Shown piece after piece: positions 7,967-15,380 of a DNA stretch of 21,629 nt. A model generated the notes under the pieces. It did no database searches, was not told the DNA's origin, and saw nothing but the letters and a program-made list of their open reading frames with translations. Origin of the DNA: CAZDDI01 sp964504195 (GTDB lineage: Bacteria > Chloroflexota > Anaerolineae > B4-G1 > SLSP01); contig CAZDDI010000066.1 of the NCBI GenBank assembly GCA_964504195.1, positions 1-21,629 of the forward strand, given 5' to 3'. The translations under genes were made by a program, and so were the position numbers. Numbering within the stretch: position 1 is the stretch's first letter; each line of letters opens with the position of its first letter.

Positions 7967-8332
7967 TTACAGGATGCTCTCTAATTCCTGAACCGCGCGG
8001 CGCATATCCAGGAACAACAGTCCCAACTTGGCCTGTGGACGGGCCAGAACGGTCAGTACAGCTTCTTCGCCCACAGCGCGAAGAATGACATAGCCTTTCT
8101 CCCCCCTGACGTAAACCTCATCCAATACACCACGCCGCAATTCGATAGCGATGCGTTCCCCCAGAGAAAGCATCGCTGCCGACATCGCCGAAACGCGATC
8201 TTCCTCCACCCCCTGGGGCAGCGCGGAAGCAATGCTTAGGCCATCTACACTTACTAGCGCAGTCGCTTCCACATCTGCGGTTGCCGACTGCAAATTGCGC
8301 AGACGATCAACAAGGTTTTCAGTCCTGTTCAT
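7967..8332 (-). CDS. Roadblock/LC7 domain protein
   Basis: 121 residues, essentially one Roadblock/LC7 domain (PF03259). A helix (1-17) precedes the ALVSVDGLSIASALP strand-turn-strand, a central helix with AMSAAMLSLGERIAIEL, then EVYVRGEKGYVILRAVGEEAVLTVLARP and a C-terminal helix. Bacterial members commonly act as MglB-like GTPase regulators or as homodimeric scaffolds. No Ras-like GTPase gene (MglA type) is in the window. A G-rich sequence before the ATG (GGGGGGCGG) may serve as ribosome site. It is first in a two-gene unit, its stop overlapping the Shine-Dalgarno of the V4R gene. An extended -10 promoter lies at 8372-8399. Confidence 0.88.
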   Translation of the reverse strand: MNRTENLVDRLRNLQSATADVEATALVSVDGLSIASALPQGVEEDRVSAMSAAMLSLGERIAIELRRGVLDEVYVRGEKGYVILRAVGEEAVLTVLARPQAKLGLLFLDMRRAVQELESIL

Positions 8333-8371
8333 ATCCGCCCCCCCTTTCAGGTGATTACACCGTATACTACC

Positions 8372-8399
8372 ATTATATCAAAATCTGTAGCGAATACAA
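8372..8399 (-). promoter_or_regulatory. Extended -10 promoter for the Roadblock/V4R unit
   Basis: On the minus strand TGATATAAT gives an extended -10 with a perfect TATAAT (8377-8372). TTGTAT (8399-8394) sits 16 bases upstream. The predicted transcript starts near 8365, about 33 bases before the Roadblock ATG. Confidence 0.6.
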
Positions 8400-8445
8400 C
8401 TAAAACCAATACAGTTCAGTTAAAGCGAAGAAATCTCTTGGTATC

Positions 8446-8544
8446 GGGCTTACGCAATTCCGCTGCCTGGGCCTGTCAAATACAGCGAGTTTTGGGTAGC
8501 GCGTACCTTGCGCCAGGCTCAGGATACGCTACTTGCGTAAGTCC
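8446..8544. repeat. Short element with GGGCTTACGCAA/TTGCGTAAGTCC terminal inverted repeats
   Basis: Arms at 8446-8457 and 8533-8544 are reverse complements at 11 of 12 bases and enclose 75 bases with further partial pairing (GTAGCG at 8496-8501 against CGCTAC at 8526-8531). The 99-base size and terminal inverted repeats suggest a MITE-like or REP-like element. I cannot see target-site duplications with confidence. Confidence 0.6.
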
Positions 8545-8565
8545 TGTGTATGAGGCTGCTCACAA

Positions 8566-8594
8566 TTGACAGCCAGGCAAGTGTGCATTACAAT
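8566..8594 (+). promoter_or_regulatory. Near-consensus sigma-70 promoter of cysE
   Basis: A perfect TTGACA (8566-8571) and TACAAT (8589-8594, five of six) are separated by exactly 17 bases. Transcription would start near 8601, giving a leader of about 38 bases. This is one of the strongest promoters in the window and lies 21 bases past the 8446-8544 element. Confidence 0.75.
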
Positions 8595-8638
8595 ATCCAC
8601 GATAATTATCTACCATATAAATGCAATGAGGTAAAAGT

Positions 8639-9373
8639 ATGGATAGCGCTAAATCCTGCGCCGCAATGTATCCGGGTTGTAATCACGACTGCGAAACCTG
8701 CGCCTGTGGACTGAATGCCACGCCAATTTCCAGCTCAGTATCCTGGCGCGCGCGTGTACGCGAGGACATCGCCACAATTTTCACCAAAGACCCGGCGGCC
8801 CGCAGTCTGCTCGAAGTGCTCACCTGCTATCCGGGGCTACACGCACTCTGGCTACACCGTGTAGCACACAGCCTCTGGCAGCATGGATTAAAATATCCGG
8901 GGCGACTCCTCTCCCACATTGCACGGTGGCTCACCGGTATCGAAATTCACCCAGGGGCCGTAATCGGACGCCGCTGCTTCATTGATCACGGCATGGGGAT
9001 CGTCATTGGGGAGACCGCTGAAGTCGGCGACGATGTGCTGATGTACAAGGGCGTTGTGTTGGGCGGCATCTCGCAGGAAAAGATCAAGCGGCATCCCACG
9101 ATCGGCCAGGGCGTCGTGTTGGGGTCCAACGCCATCATTCTGGGACCAATTACAGTTGGCGACGGGGCAAAAATCGGTTCTGGCTCAGTCGTTGTAAAAC
9201 CGGTACCGGCATGGGCCACCGTGGTAGGCATTCCGGGGCGCGTAGTCAAAGTGAACGGCGAGCTCTGCCCACGTCAACCCGATCTGCGTCACGAGCAACT
9301 GCCAGACATGGTGGTGACAGCGATTGAGGAACTAACCCGGCGCGTCGCGGAATTGGAGGCGCGAGAAAGATAA
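8639..9373 (+). CDS. cysE: Serine O-acetyltransferase
   Basis: 244 residues. Transfers acetyl from acetyl-CoA to L-serine, the first step of cysteine synthesis in the cytoplasm. After a helical region (about 36-100), the left-handed beta-helix of hexapeptide repeats (about 101-200) carries the active-site elements D116-H117 (CFIDHGMGIVIGETAEVG) and H152 (IKRHPTIG), matching the catalytic Asp-His and second His of the family. The N-terminus is unusual: C7, C14, C18, C21 and C23 fall within the first 24 residues, including a C-x3-C-x2-C spacing. The start is supported by GAGGT (8628-8632) six bases before the ATG and by the promoter at 8566-8594, so the extension appears real. The C-terminus ends in a charged helix (IEELTRRVAELEARER) and lacks the terminal Ile that docks CysE into cysteine synthase, so complex formation with CysK is doubtful (inference). 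Confidence 0.93.
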   Translation: MDSAKSCAAMYPGCNHDCETCACGLNATPISSSVSWRARVREDIATIFTKDPAARSLLEVLTCYPGLHALWLHRVAHSLWQHGLKYPGRLLSHIARWLTGIEIHPGAVIGRRCFIDHGMGIVIGETAEVGDDVLMYKGVVLGGISQEKIKRHPTIGQGVVLGSNAIILGPITVGDGAKIGSGSVVVKPVPAWATVVGIPGRVVKVNGELCPRQPDLRHEQLPDMVVTAIEELTRRVAELEARER

Positions 9374-9400
9374 GTGACTATCCGAAGACCAGGCCGAGCA

Positions 9401-10648
9401 TTATGCTCGCCACTGCGGCAAAGTGAACGTAAAGCGGCTGCCCAGTCCCTCGACGCTCTCCACCCATAACCGCCCGCTGTGGAGCGTGACCATTCCCCGC
9501 GCCACAGCCAGGCCCAAACCAATCCCCTCGTGGCGACGTGTGAGCGTATCGCCCACTTGATAGAACGGCTCAAAGATGCGTTCGAGTTCAGACTTAGGAA
9601 TACCGATCCCCGAATCAGCAACCGACACAGCCACCGCGCCCGTAACCGAACGTACCGCAACCTCAATGCGCCCGCCCTCTGGGGTAAATTTGACCGCATT
9701 GTTAAGCAGATTGGTCAGCGCAATCACAATACGGTCGTGGTCTACCTCCAGCTGCATCGGAGTCTCCGGCAAGCGCATCCGCAGACTTTGCTGCTTGGCC
9801 TCCGCAAACGGTTGCCAATCGGCGCATACTTCGCGCACCAAGGCTTGCAACACACACGGCGCAAGGTTCAGCTTGACCTCACCGGATTCCAGGTAACTCA
9901 AGTTGGTCATTGCCTCGATAATGCCTTGCAAGCGGGTGGCATTACGCAGCACCGCATCAGCCTGCTGGTGCAGTTCTGGAGAGGCCTGCTCGCGCAACAT
10001 GCCGGCATACCCCAACACCAACGCCAACGGAGTCCGTAACTCATGCGAGGCAATACCGATGAAATCGGATTTGATTTTATCAAGATCGGCCAGCCTGGTA
10101 TAAGCAGATTGTAGCTCCGTAACCAGCCGCGCGTTCTCGATAGCAACCGCTGCCTGCGCCGCCAATGTCTGCAAGGTTTGCACACCGACAGGATCGAATG
10201 GCGTACCATCACACTTATTAAGAACTTCCAGAACACCTATCGAGCGCTCGCGCACTTGAAGCGGTACACCGAGAATCGAGCGCGTCTCGAAACGGATTTG
10301 CTGATCCACCCCCTGATAATGCCGAGAATCCTGCGCCACGTTCTCAACAATCAGCGGTTGGCCGGTCTTGAAAATCGTCCCCGCGATGCTGCCCTCCATC
10401 GGCACGATAACCTGTTCCAAAGCCCCCGGATTGGTACCTGAAGAAGCGGCAAAATACAATTCCCCCGTGTGTTGATCCAACAACATAATCGAACCCGCCT
10501 CGGACTCCAACAGTTCGGCAGCGGTTTGTACGATAAGCTGCAATAACTCATACAAATCAAGCGTGGAGGTCAACAAACGACTGATCTCCACCATACGACG
10601 CAGCTGCGTCAACGAGGCTTCGGGAGTAGCTTGTTCCTCAGCGTTCAT
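9401..10648 (-). CDS. GAF-domain sensor histidine kinase, cytoplasmic
   Basis: 415 residues with no membrane segment. Order: N-terminal helix (about 8-40), GAF domain (about 25-175, with AGSIMLLDQHTGELYFAASS and RSILGVPLQVRERSIGVLEV), HisKA with phospho-acceptor H202 in SDFIGIASHELRTPLALVLGY, then HATPase_c with the N box NLLNNAVKFTP (313-323), DSGIGIP (345-351) and GIGLGLAVARGM (about 375-386). It should autophosphorylate at H202 when the GAF domain senses an internal signal. No response regulator is adjacent, so it is an orphan here. I start at 10648 because GGGGAG lies about six bases before that ATG; a longer frame to 10732 would run into the palindromic repeat at 10693-10776. A weak TTGCAC/TATCAT pair (10694-10666) may be the promoter. 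It is convergent with cysE across a 27-base gap. Confidence 0.93.
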   Translation of the reverse strand: MNAEEQATPEASLTQLRRMVEISRLLTSTLDLYELLQLIVQTAAELLESEAGSIMLLDQHTGELYFAASSGTNPGALEQVIVPMEGSIAGTIFKTGQPLIVENVAQDSRHYQGVDQQIRFETRSILGVPLQVRERSIGVLEVLNKCDGTPFDPVGVQTLQTLAAQAAVAIENARLVTELQSAYTRLADLDKIKSDFIGIASHELRTPLALVLGYAGMLREQASPELHQQADAVLRNATRLQGIIEAMTNLSYLESGEVKLNLAPCVLQALVREVCADWQPFAEAKQQSLRMRLPETPMQLEVDHDRIVIALTNLLNNAVKFTPEGGRIEVAVRSVTGAVAVSVADSGIGIPKSELERIFEPFYQVGDTLTRRHEGIGLGLAVARGMVTLHSGRLWVESVEGLGSRFTFTLPQWRA

Positions 10649-10692
10649 CTTTGACTCCCCAATCCATGATAAATCAAAAAAGCGACCGGTGC

Positions 10693-10776
10693 AATAAGTA
10701 GCACAGGATTTATCCTCTGGAATAAGTAGCACGGGATTTATCCTGTGCTCTCAATGCAGGATAAATCCCGCACTAC
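10693..10776. repeat. Three-copy palindromic repeat (GTAGCACGGGATTTATCC family)
   Basis: Two direct copies (10693-10716 and 10721-10744) differ at one base in 24. A third, inverted copy at 10756-10776 pairs with the second at 18 of 21 positions, giving a long hairpin. It sits in the gap between the subtilase stop and the histidine kinase start. Confidence 0.85.
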
Positions 10777-10886
10777 AAGTCATCACGCAAGGTTACTTTA
10801 GCATATTAAGAGTTTGGCGCACAAAAAATCTAGATCAAGTACACGGGTCGAAAAAAACGGTAACTACCTACGCGCTTGTGCTCGCA

Positions 10887-13259
10887 TCAGGTCAACGGAC
10901 GGCCACACCCTATACAGAACTGCCCGCCGGGACGTACTTCACGCCCGCAATGCGGGCACACCGGCAACGGGGCAGCCTGTACCGGGCGTTGCTGCCCACA
11001 CTGATGACAAAAATATGCGCCATCCCGCAACGGTGAACCGCACGCGCTACACACAACCGGCGTAACAGAGGTACTCGGACGCGGGGTCTCAGGCGGAGAC
11101 ACCTGACGGGGCAATCCCGGGGATGAGTTTTTCTGAGACGGCACCGCTGGCGGCCCGACAGGAGGCCGTTGTGGCGGCGAACTTGCAGGCGGGCGAGGCA
11201 CGGGCCGCCCAGCCGGCGGGGAACCGGACGGCGGATAGGATGGCGCGGCCCGCCGGGTACGCGTGCCTTTCCGGATCACACTGATAATGAGGAACAACAA
11301 CCCAAAGCCTACAAACAACGCACCACAGCACCCCGTCCCCCCCAACAACAGCAAAAGCGCAAAAACAGCCACAGCACCATCGTCTGAACCACCGCGCGGC
11401 GCAGGCGTAACAACGACAGGCGGCGGCGTGGTAAAAGCAACGGGCGTAGGCGTCAACAAAGGCGCCTCAATAGGGCGATCTTGCCGGGGCGGCTGCACAC
11501 CCGCAGCAGGCGGCGCGGGCAATTCCAAACGCCCATAACCAAAGCCCGTATCCGGACCACTAGGGCCGAGATCACGTGCTTCGGTCAATAAAAAATCCAC
11601 CAGCTCCTGTCGCGAGAAATGTGGGTAAGCCTGCCACACCAGCGCCGCCGCGCCCGCAACATGCGGGGCAGAAGCGGACGTCCCATCAAATCCCCGTCGC
11701 CCATACGTCACACCGGAAACCCCGGTTGGCGCAGAGATTTCAGGCTTGAGTCGCCCATCAGCGGTCGGGCCTTGCGAACTATACCCGGCCAAACTATCAT
11801 CGTTCCAATTGACCGCCCCCACGGTAAGCGCGCCCACAGCGTCGCCAGGCGAAGTGATGCTATACGCAGTCACTGGCTCATCAAAGCCCGCGCCCGCCCC
11901 CCGCACAAAAACATCAAAAGTCACCGCCTGGGTGACATTGTGCGCCTGCACCATCAAATAAACCGGTCTCTGCGAAATTTGCACCCGGGTCCACTCAGCG
12001 GGGCGTTGCCCGCTGTGGCCGTTTTGCAAATCAGTGGATGAAGCCACCACCTCACCATCTTCATCAACAAGGATAAGCTCATAATCCTGTGACGGGCGTT
12101 TCCAATCATCTTCCCACACCAAATAAATCACCATCCGCCCCCGCCCATGGATTCGCAAGCGGTCACTGCCGTCGGAAAATTCGTGGAATCCATCCCCAAC
12201 AGTATCAAGGAACGTGTCACGGTAGTGCTTGAGCGCCTCGTTGCCAGCAGAATTGACCCATAACACCCCTTGCTCAGCCAAGGAATCCACCAGGTATGAA
12301 TCCCAGCCGGTACCGTCGCGAGGCGTGACAACCCACCCGGCAGAATGCGTAATAATGTCCACCTCGTTCATCATCAGCCACTCTACAGCCTGGCCCATCG
12401 CTGCATCGGAGCCATCGTACCAGGCAAAAAAGAGCTCTGCGTCCGGGGCTACCTCATGAACAATTTCAGCACAGCCGGCGCCATGCCTCTCACTCTCATC
12501 AACCCAGCCAAAAGTCTGCATAGTCACATTCGCGGGCAAATCTGTACCGAGCAGGGCCTCATAGCCTAAAAAACCCAAATCCAAAACGCCGATGCGCAGT
12601 CCCGCGCCGGTAAACCCGGCCTGGTGCCACGCATCGGCGTTGATGACCGGAACACCTTCGCCATCAATCGGCTGGCTATCGGGGGCGCGTTGCTGGGGCA
12701 AGCGCACCGCGATAACATGTTCTAACTCGGTAAGACGCGCAAAAATCGCGCCCGGCTGAGGCGATTGCATTTCCGCCTCCACGAGCGCAATCGGTACGGC
12801 GATGTTGACCCGATCCCCCCAAGCACTAATCACCGTCACGCCTACCGATTCCAGCTGCGCTACGAGTGAAGCATGATCCTCAGTATCCAGCACCAGCGTG
12901 ACCCGAAGCGCCTGCTCATCGGGCGTGAGCATATCCTGTTCGCGCGCGAACTCTAGAGCACCTTCCTGCCCGTCCTGATGGTACGCCAGCAAAAAATCCT
13001 TGTAGACCGATCCCAACTCCGGATCAGTGAGGATGGCGGTGAATTGTGGGTATTGCGCCACCAGGTCATCGAGCGAGGGCGGCGGCTCGATGGGAATATC
13101 CGGTATCGGCTCAAATGTGGGCGTAACGTGCGTAAAGCCCGGAGGCCGCACATCGGAAAGCTGCTCGGCAAAAGCGAAGTACAATCCCACCGTAAGCAGC
13201 ACGAGCAATGCACCAGCTGCCAGCAACCACCACCAACGTCGAGTAAATTTTTCGGACAT
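10887..13259 (-). CDS. Subtilisin-like (S8) protease with two membrane anchors and two C-terminal zinc ribbons
   Basis: 790 residues. Order: membrane segment (about 9-30), a prodomain-like region (about 40-190), an S8 peptidase domain (about 200-585) with D227 (GVLDLG), H259 (ERHGAG), oxyanion N340 (NSAGN) and nucleophile S528 (GTSASAP), an inserted beta-rich segment (about 350-465), a Pro-rich linker, a second membrane segment (about 629-662), a basic stop-transfer KGTRTRR, a Pro-rich stretch (672-731) and two CxxC-x10-CxxC zinc ribbons: C737, C740, C751, C754, then C768, C771, C782, C785. Positive charges and the even segment count place the protease outside and both ribbons in the cytosol (inference). 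GAAAGGAG sits five bases before the ATG, and a promoter lies at 13290-13317. Zinc ribbons on a subtilase are unusual; their partner is unknown. Confidence 0.9.
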   Translation of the reverse strand: MSEKFTRRWWWLLAAGALLVLLTVGLYFAFAEQLSDVRPPGFTHVTPTFEPIPDIPIEPPPSLDDLVAQYPQFTAILTDPELGSVYKDFLLAYHQDGQEGALEFAREQDMLTPDEQALRVTLVLDTEDHASLVAQLESVGVTVISAWGDRVNIAVPIALVEAEMQSPQPGAIFARLTELEHVIAVRLPQQRAPDSQPIDGEGVPVINADAWHQAGFTGAGLRIGVLDLGFLGYEALLGTDLPANVTMQTFGWVDESERHGAGCAEIVHEVAPDAELFFAWYDGSDAAMGQAVEWLMMNEVDIITHSAGWVVTPRDGTGWDSYLVDSLAEQGVLWVNSAGNEALKHYRDTFLDTVGDGFHEFSDGSDRLRIHGRGRMVIYLVWEDDWKRPSQDYELILVDEDGEVVASSTDLQNGHSGQRPAEWTRVQISQRPVYLMVQAHNVTQAVTFDVFVRGAGAGFDEPVTAYSITSPGDAVGALTVGAVNWNDDSLAGYSSQGPTADGRLKPEISAPTGVSGVTYGRRGFDGTSASAPHVAGAAALVWQAYPHFSRQELVDFLLTEARDLGPSGPDTGFGYGRLELPAPPAAGVQPPRQDRPIEAPLLTPTPVAFTTPPPVVVTPAPRGGSDDGAVAVFALLLLLGGTGCCGALFVGFGLLFLIISVIRKGTRTRRAAPSYPPSGSPPAGRPVPRPPASSPPQRPPVGPPAVPSQKNSSPGLPRQVSPPETPRPSTSVTPVVCSACGSPLRDGAYFCHQCGQQRPVQAAPLPVCPHCGREVRPGGQFCIGCGRPLT

Positions 13260-13289
13260 GCGCGCTCCTTTCTCCAGAGTATCACATCT

Positions 13290-13317
13290 ATTGTACGCCT
13301 TTTGGGGGTTTTATCAA
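13290..13317 (-). promoter_or_regulatory. Sigma-70-type promoter of the subtilase gene
   Basis: On the minus strand TTGATA (13317-13312) and TACAAT (13295-13290), each five of six to consensus, are 16 bases apart. The transcript would begin near 13283, leaving about 23 bases that include the ribosome site. Confidence 0.6.
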
Positions 13318-13473
13318 ACAGGTCTCAGTAAATCACGAAATGCTCGAAGGGAATCGCTAAATCCTCGTTCTGGGCTGGCTCTGACGATCCAGCCCGAGCA
13401 AACCCTGATCTACTGGATCTAGCACCTTCTCAAACCTTAACTTCAGCAGTGACGCATACTTTATAAAACAAAC

Positions 13474-13494
13474 CACGTTTCACGTTTCACGTTT
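13474..13494. repeat. Three tandem copies of the heptamer CACGTTT
   Basis: CACGTTT is repeated three times without interruption and followed by CA. It lies directly upstream of, and partly overlaps, the predicted -35 region of the nurA-like gene. A second triplet of a different heptamer occurs at 15538-15558. Confidence 0.8.
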
Positions 13495-13507
13495 CATCAG
13501 TTATAAT
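13479..13507 (+). promoter_or_regulatory. Promoter predicted to give a leaderless nurA mRNA
   Basis: A perfect TATAAT (13502-13507) is preceded at 17 bases by TTCACG (13479-13484, four of six). The -10 ends only seven bases before the ATG at 13515, so transcription should begin at or within a base or two of the start codon, and no Shine-Dalgarno is possible. Confidence 0.55.
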
Positions 13508-13514
13508 AAGAACG

Positions 13515-14660
13515 ATGCTAAAACTTGAAGCGTTACAGGAAACTATTGAAGCACTGGCCGCTCACGCAGGAACACTGCGCGACCAACAAGCCCGCGAGCT
13601 GGATACTGCCTGCGAGCGCCTGACACGCGCGCCAGATGCGGCGATATTGCGCGAGCAGCTGCGTGGTGCTACCGCGAGCGCACCCCACGCAGCTATGCCG
13701 GTCACGGATGCTCCGCTGGATACCGTGTTCACCGTCACCGATGCGCCCGCGCCCGGCGCGACCATCATCGGCGTGGATGGCTCGCAAATTCCACCGGATC
13801 GCCACGCAGCGGTGCTATACTACTTGCTCCAGATAGGTGGGCTAATTTTCCGTTACAATGGCACAGCCCCCACGGAACACCGCACCGCCTCGCTGCACTT
13901 TGCCTATCGTGAACTATACGATAGCGCAGGCCAACTCATCGGCAGCCAGCTGGGAATGCGGCGCAACGTCCGCGAACTGGAGTATCTAGCCGAGCTGACC
14001 GAGCTGGCCCATGCAGCTGACACCCCCGCGCCCTGTATCGCGCTCACCGACGGGCCGCTTCTCTGGCCCTACAGCGGCAGAAGCGAGGAGGAAGCCACCG
14101 CACTACCGGCCTACTTCACCGCGCTCAACCGTTTGCGCGCAGCAGGCGGTTTGCCTGTAGGCTTCGTCGAACGGCCCGGAGGGCGCCCCTTGCTCGCGCT
14201 GTTGGAGCTGGATAACCCGCCGGAGCAGTCTGCCGCCGCGCCGCCCATCCTCACGGATCACACACTCATGGCACGCCAATTGCCGCCCGGCGCGCGTTCG
14301 GTGTGGCTCAAGCGCCCCACCCCCATGAACGAGCGGCACGCACACGCCGGGCATACGATCTGGTTCTGCTACCTCAACGTAGGCACGGCGGGCGATCCCG
14401 TGATTGCGCGTGTTGAAGCGCCAGCATGGGCTGTCGCGCACGAATCTTGGGTGACAACGCTCCACGCACTGCTGCTACATCAAGCGCACGCGTTAGGGGG
14501 GAACCCCTATGTGCTGGCCCGTGCCCACGAGCTGGCCCTCGTCACCGGGCAGGATAAGGCCGCGCTGGAATCCTTGCTCCTGCGCCGGTTACTCGAACAT
14601 GGCGTCGTCGCACGACCCTCGGAGAAAGCACGGCAGAAGAGCTTGTTAGGGAGTTTTTGA
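13515..14660 (+). CDS. nurA: NurA-type nuclease
   Basis: 381 residues. NurA (PF09376) proteins are RNase H-fold 5'-3' exonucleases/ssDNA endonucleases that pair with the HerA helicase to resect DNA ends. Visible features: an N-terminal helical region (1-60), the first acidic strand ATIIGVDGSQI with D88, a second acidic motif CIALTDGPLLWPYSG with D179, an intervening ELEYLAELTEL helix with E154/E157/E160, and a C-terminal NPYVLARAHELALVTGQDK with Y332 and H338, all in the family order. It likely degrades DNA ends in repair, a role inferred from the family. The promoter at 13479-13507 predicts a leaderless message. The next gene, about 100 bases downstream, resembles the HerA barrel domain but lacks the ATPase. 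No HerA is in the window. Confidence 0.8.
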   Translation: MLKLEALQETIEALAAHAGTLRDQQARELDTACERLTRAPDAAILREQLRGATASAPHAAMPVTDAPLDTVFTVTDAPAPGATIIGVDGSQIPPDRHAAVLYYLLQIGGLIFRYNGTAPTEHRTASLHFAYRELYDSAGQLIGSQLGMRRNVRELEYLAELTELAHAADTPAPCIALTDGPLLWPYSGRSEEEATALPAYFTALNRLRAAGGLPVGFVERPGGRPLLALLELDNPPEQSAAAPPILTDHTLMARQLPPGARSVWLKRPTPMNERHAHAGHTIWFCYLNVGTAGDPVIARVEAPAWAVAHESWVTTLHALLLHQAHALGGNPYVLARAHELALVTGQDKAALESLLLRRLLEHGVVARPSEKARQKSLLGSF

Positions 14661-14694
14661 GTCAGGCATGAAACGTAATGCGTGACCTGGATCT

Positions 14695-14742
14695 GGTGGT
14701 TGAGCCTGTCGAGACCCCGGCTTCGGCAATCTCAGCCACCGG
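14695..14742. repeat. Degenerate TTCGACAGGCTCAG-family palindrome
   Basis: GGTTGAGCCTGTCGAG (14698-14713) and CTTCGGCAATCTCAGCCACC (14721-14740) are decayed arms of the family seen at 44-102; CTCAGCCACCGG is identical to 58-69. It fills the gap between the nurA-like gene and its downstream neighbour. Confidence 0.65.
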
Positions 14743-14761
14743 TAAGTAAGGAGTGATTTTT

Positions 14762-15373
14762 ATGACAGAAAAAACACTTAGAATCGGCAACGTACTGCGA
14801 GCGGACATTCGCGGGTTTACGATTGCCTCACACATCCCAGAGCCGGACGTACCTACATTCGGGACGTTCGTGCGAGTCCCCATCCAACAAGGGCAGGCAC
14901 AGCTCATCGGATTGGTGTACGACATCCGCCTGCTAGATGACCCATTCCTCCGCAACATGGCGGTCACACTGGACGAGGGCAATCCCGCGCACCTGGAAAT
15001 CATTACCGACCAGCAACAGCGGGCCATCCCGGTCGAAATCGGCGTGGCAGCGGTGGGCTACTGCGACACGGGCAGCGCGTATCGGTATGGATTGCCACCC
15101 CAACCGCCTATGATCCTCAAACAAATCACGCTCTGCACGCCAGCCGAAGTCGCCGCGATTACAGCACAGCCCGATTGGATATTACCGCTGCTGGAAAACC
15201 GCGAGCTCCCCACCGACGCGCTCATCGTCCGCGCACTGGAACGCGCGATCAAGACACAACCCACTGAGATGCGCGAAGCCTGGCTGCTGACAGCCGGGCG
15301 CTACCTGGCCCGCCAGTTGGGCCGCGAGCCACTACGCCTGGAGACACTACTCCACCGGCTCCAAACTACCTGA
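14762..15373 (+). CDS. HAS-barrel-like protein beside nurA
   Basis: 203 residues, soluble, with no membrane segment and no P-loop. The N-terminal half (about 5-115) reads like the HerA-ATP synthase (HAS) barrel: IGNVLRADIRGFTIASHI, then FGTFVRVPIQQGQAQLIGLV and a run of short beta strands through VEIGVAAVGY. The C-terminal half (about 120-203) is helical and rich in charged residues. In HerA this barrel precedes the motor and contacts NurA. Here it stands alone next to the NurA-like gene, so a NurA-binding or DNA-end-clamp role is a reasonable guess, not a demonstrated function. AAGGAG at 14748-14753 fixes the ATG at 14762; a GTG at 14753 would overlap it. A hairpin follows at 15381-15413. 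Confidence 0.6.
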   Translation: MTEKTLRIGNVLRADIRGFTIASHIPEPDVPTFGTFVRVPIQQGQAQLIGLVYDIRLLDDPFLRNMAVTLDEGNPAHLEIITDQQQRAIPVEIGVAAVGYCDTGSAYRYGLPPQPPMILKQITLCTPAEVAAITAQPDWILPLLENRELPTDALIVRALERAIKTQPTEMREAWLLTAGRYLARQLGREPLRLETLLHRLQTT

Positions 15374-15380
15374 AACGAAA

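Larger units (their letters stand above)
8333..8638. other. Divergent control region between Roadblock/V4R and cysE
   Basis: The 306 bases contain no convincing gene. They hold a minus-strand promoter near 8372-8399, an inverted-repeat element at 8446-8544, and the cysE promoter at 8566-8594. A possible 72-codon frame on the plus strand has no ribosome site and crosses the repeat. Confidence 0.7.

Noticed and set aside
8351..8569. 72-codon frame between the Roadblock and cysE genes
   Set aside because: It crosses the inverted-repeat element and the cysE -35 box and has no ribosome site.
10649..10732. 28-residue N-terminal extension of the histidine kinase
   Set aside because: The extension is encoded partly by the palindromic repeat, and a GGGGAG ribosome site precedes the internal ATG at 10648.
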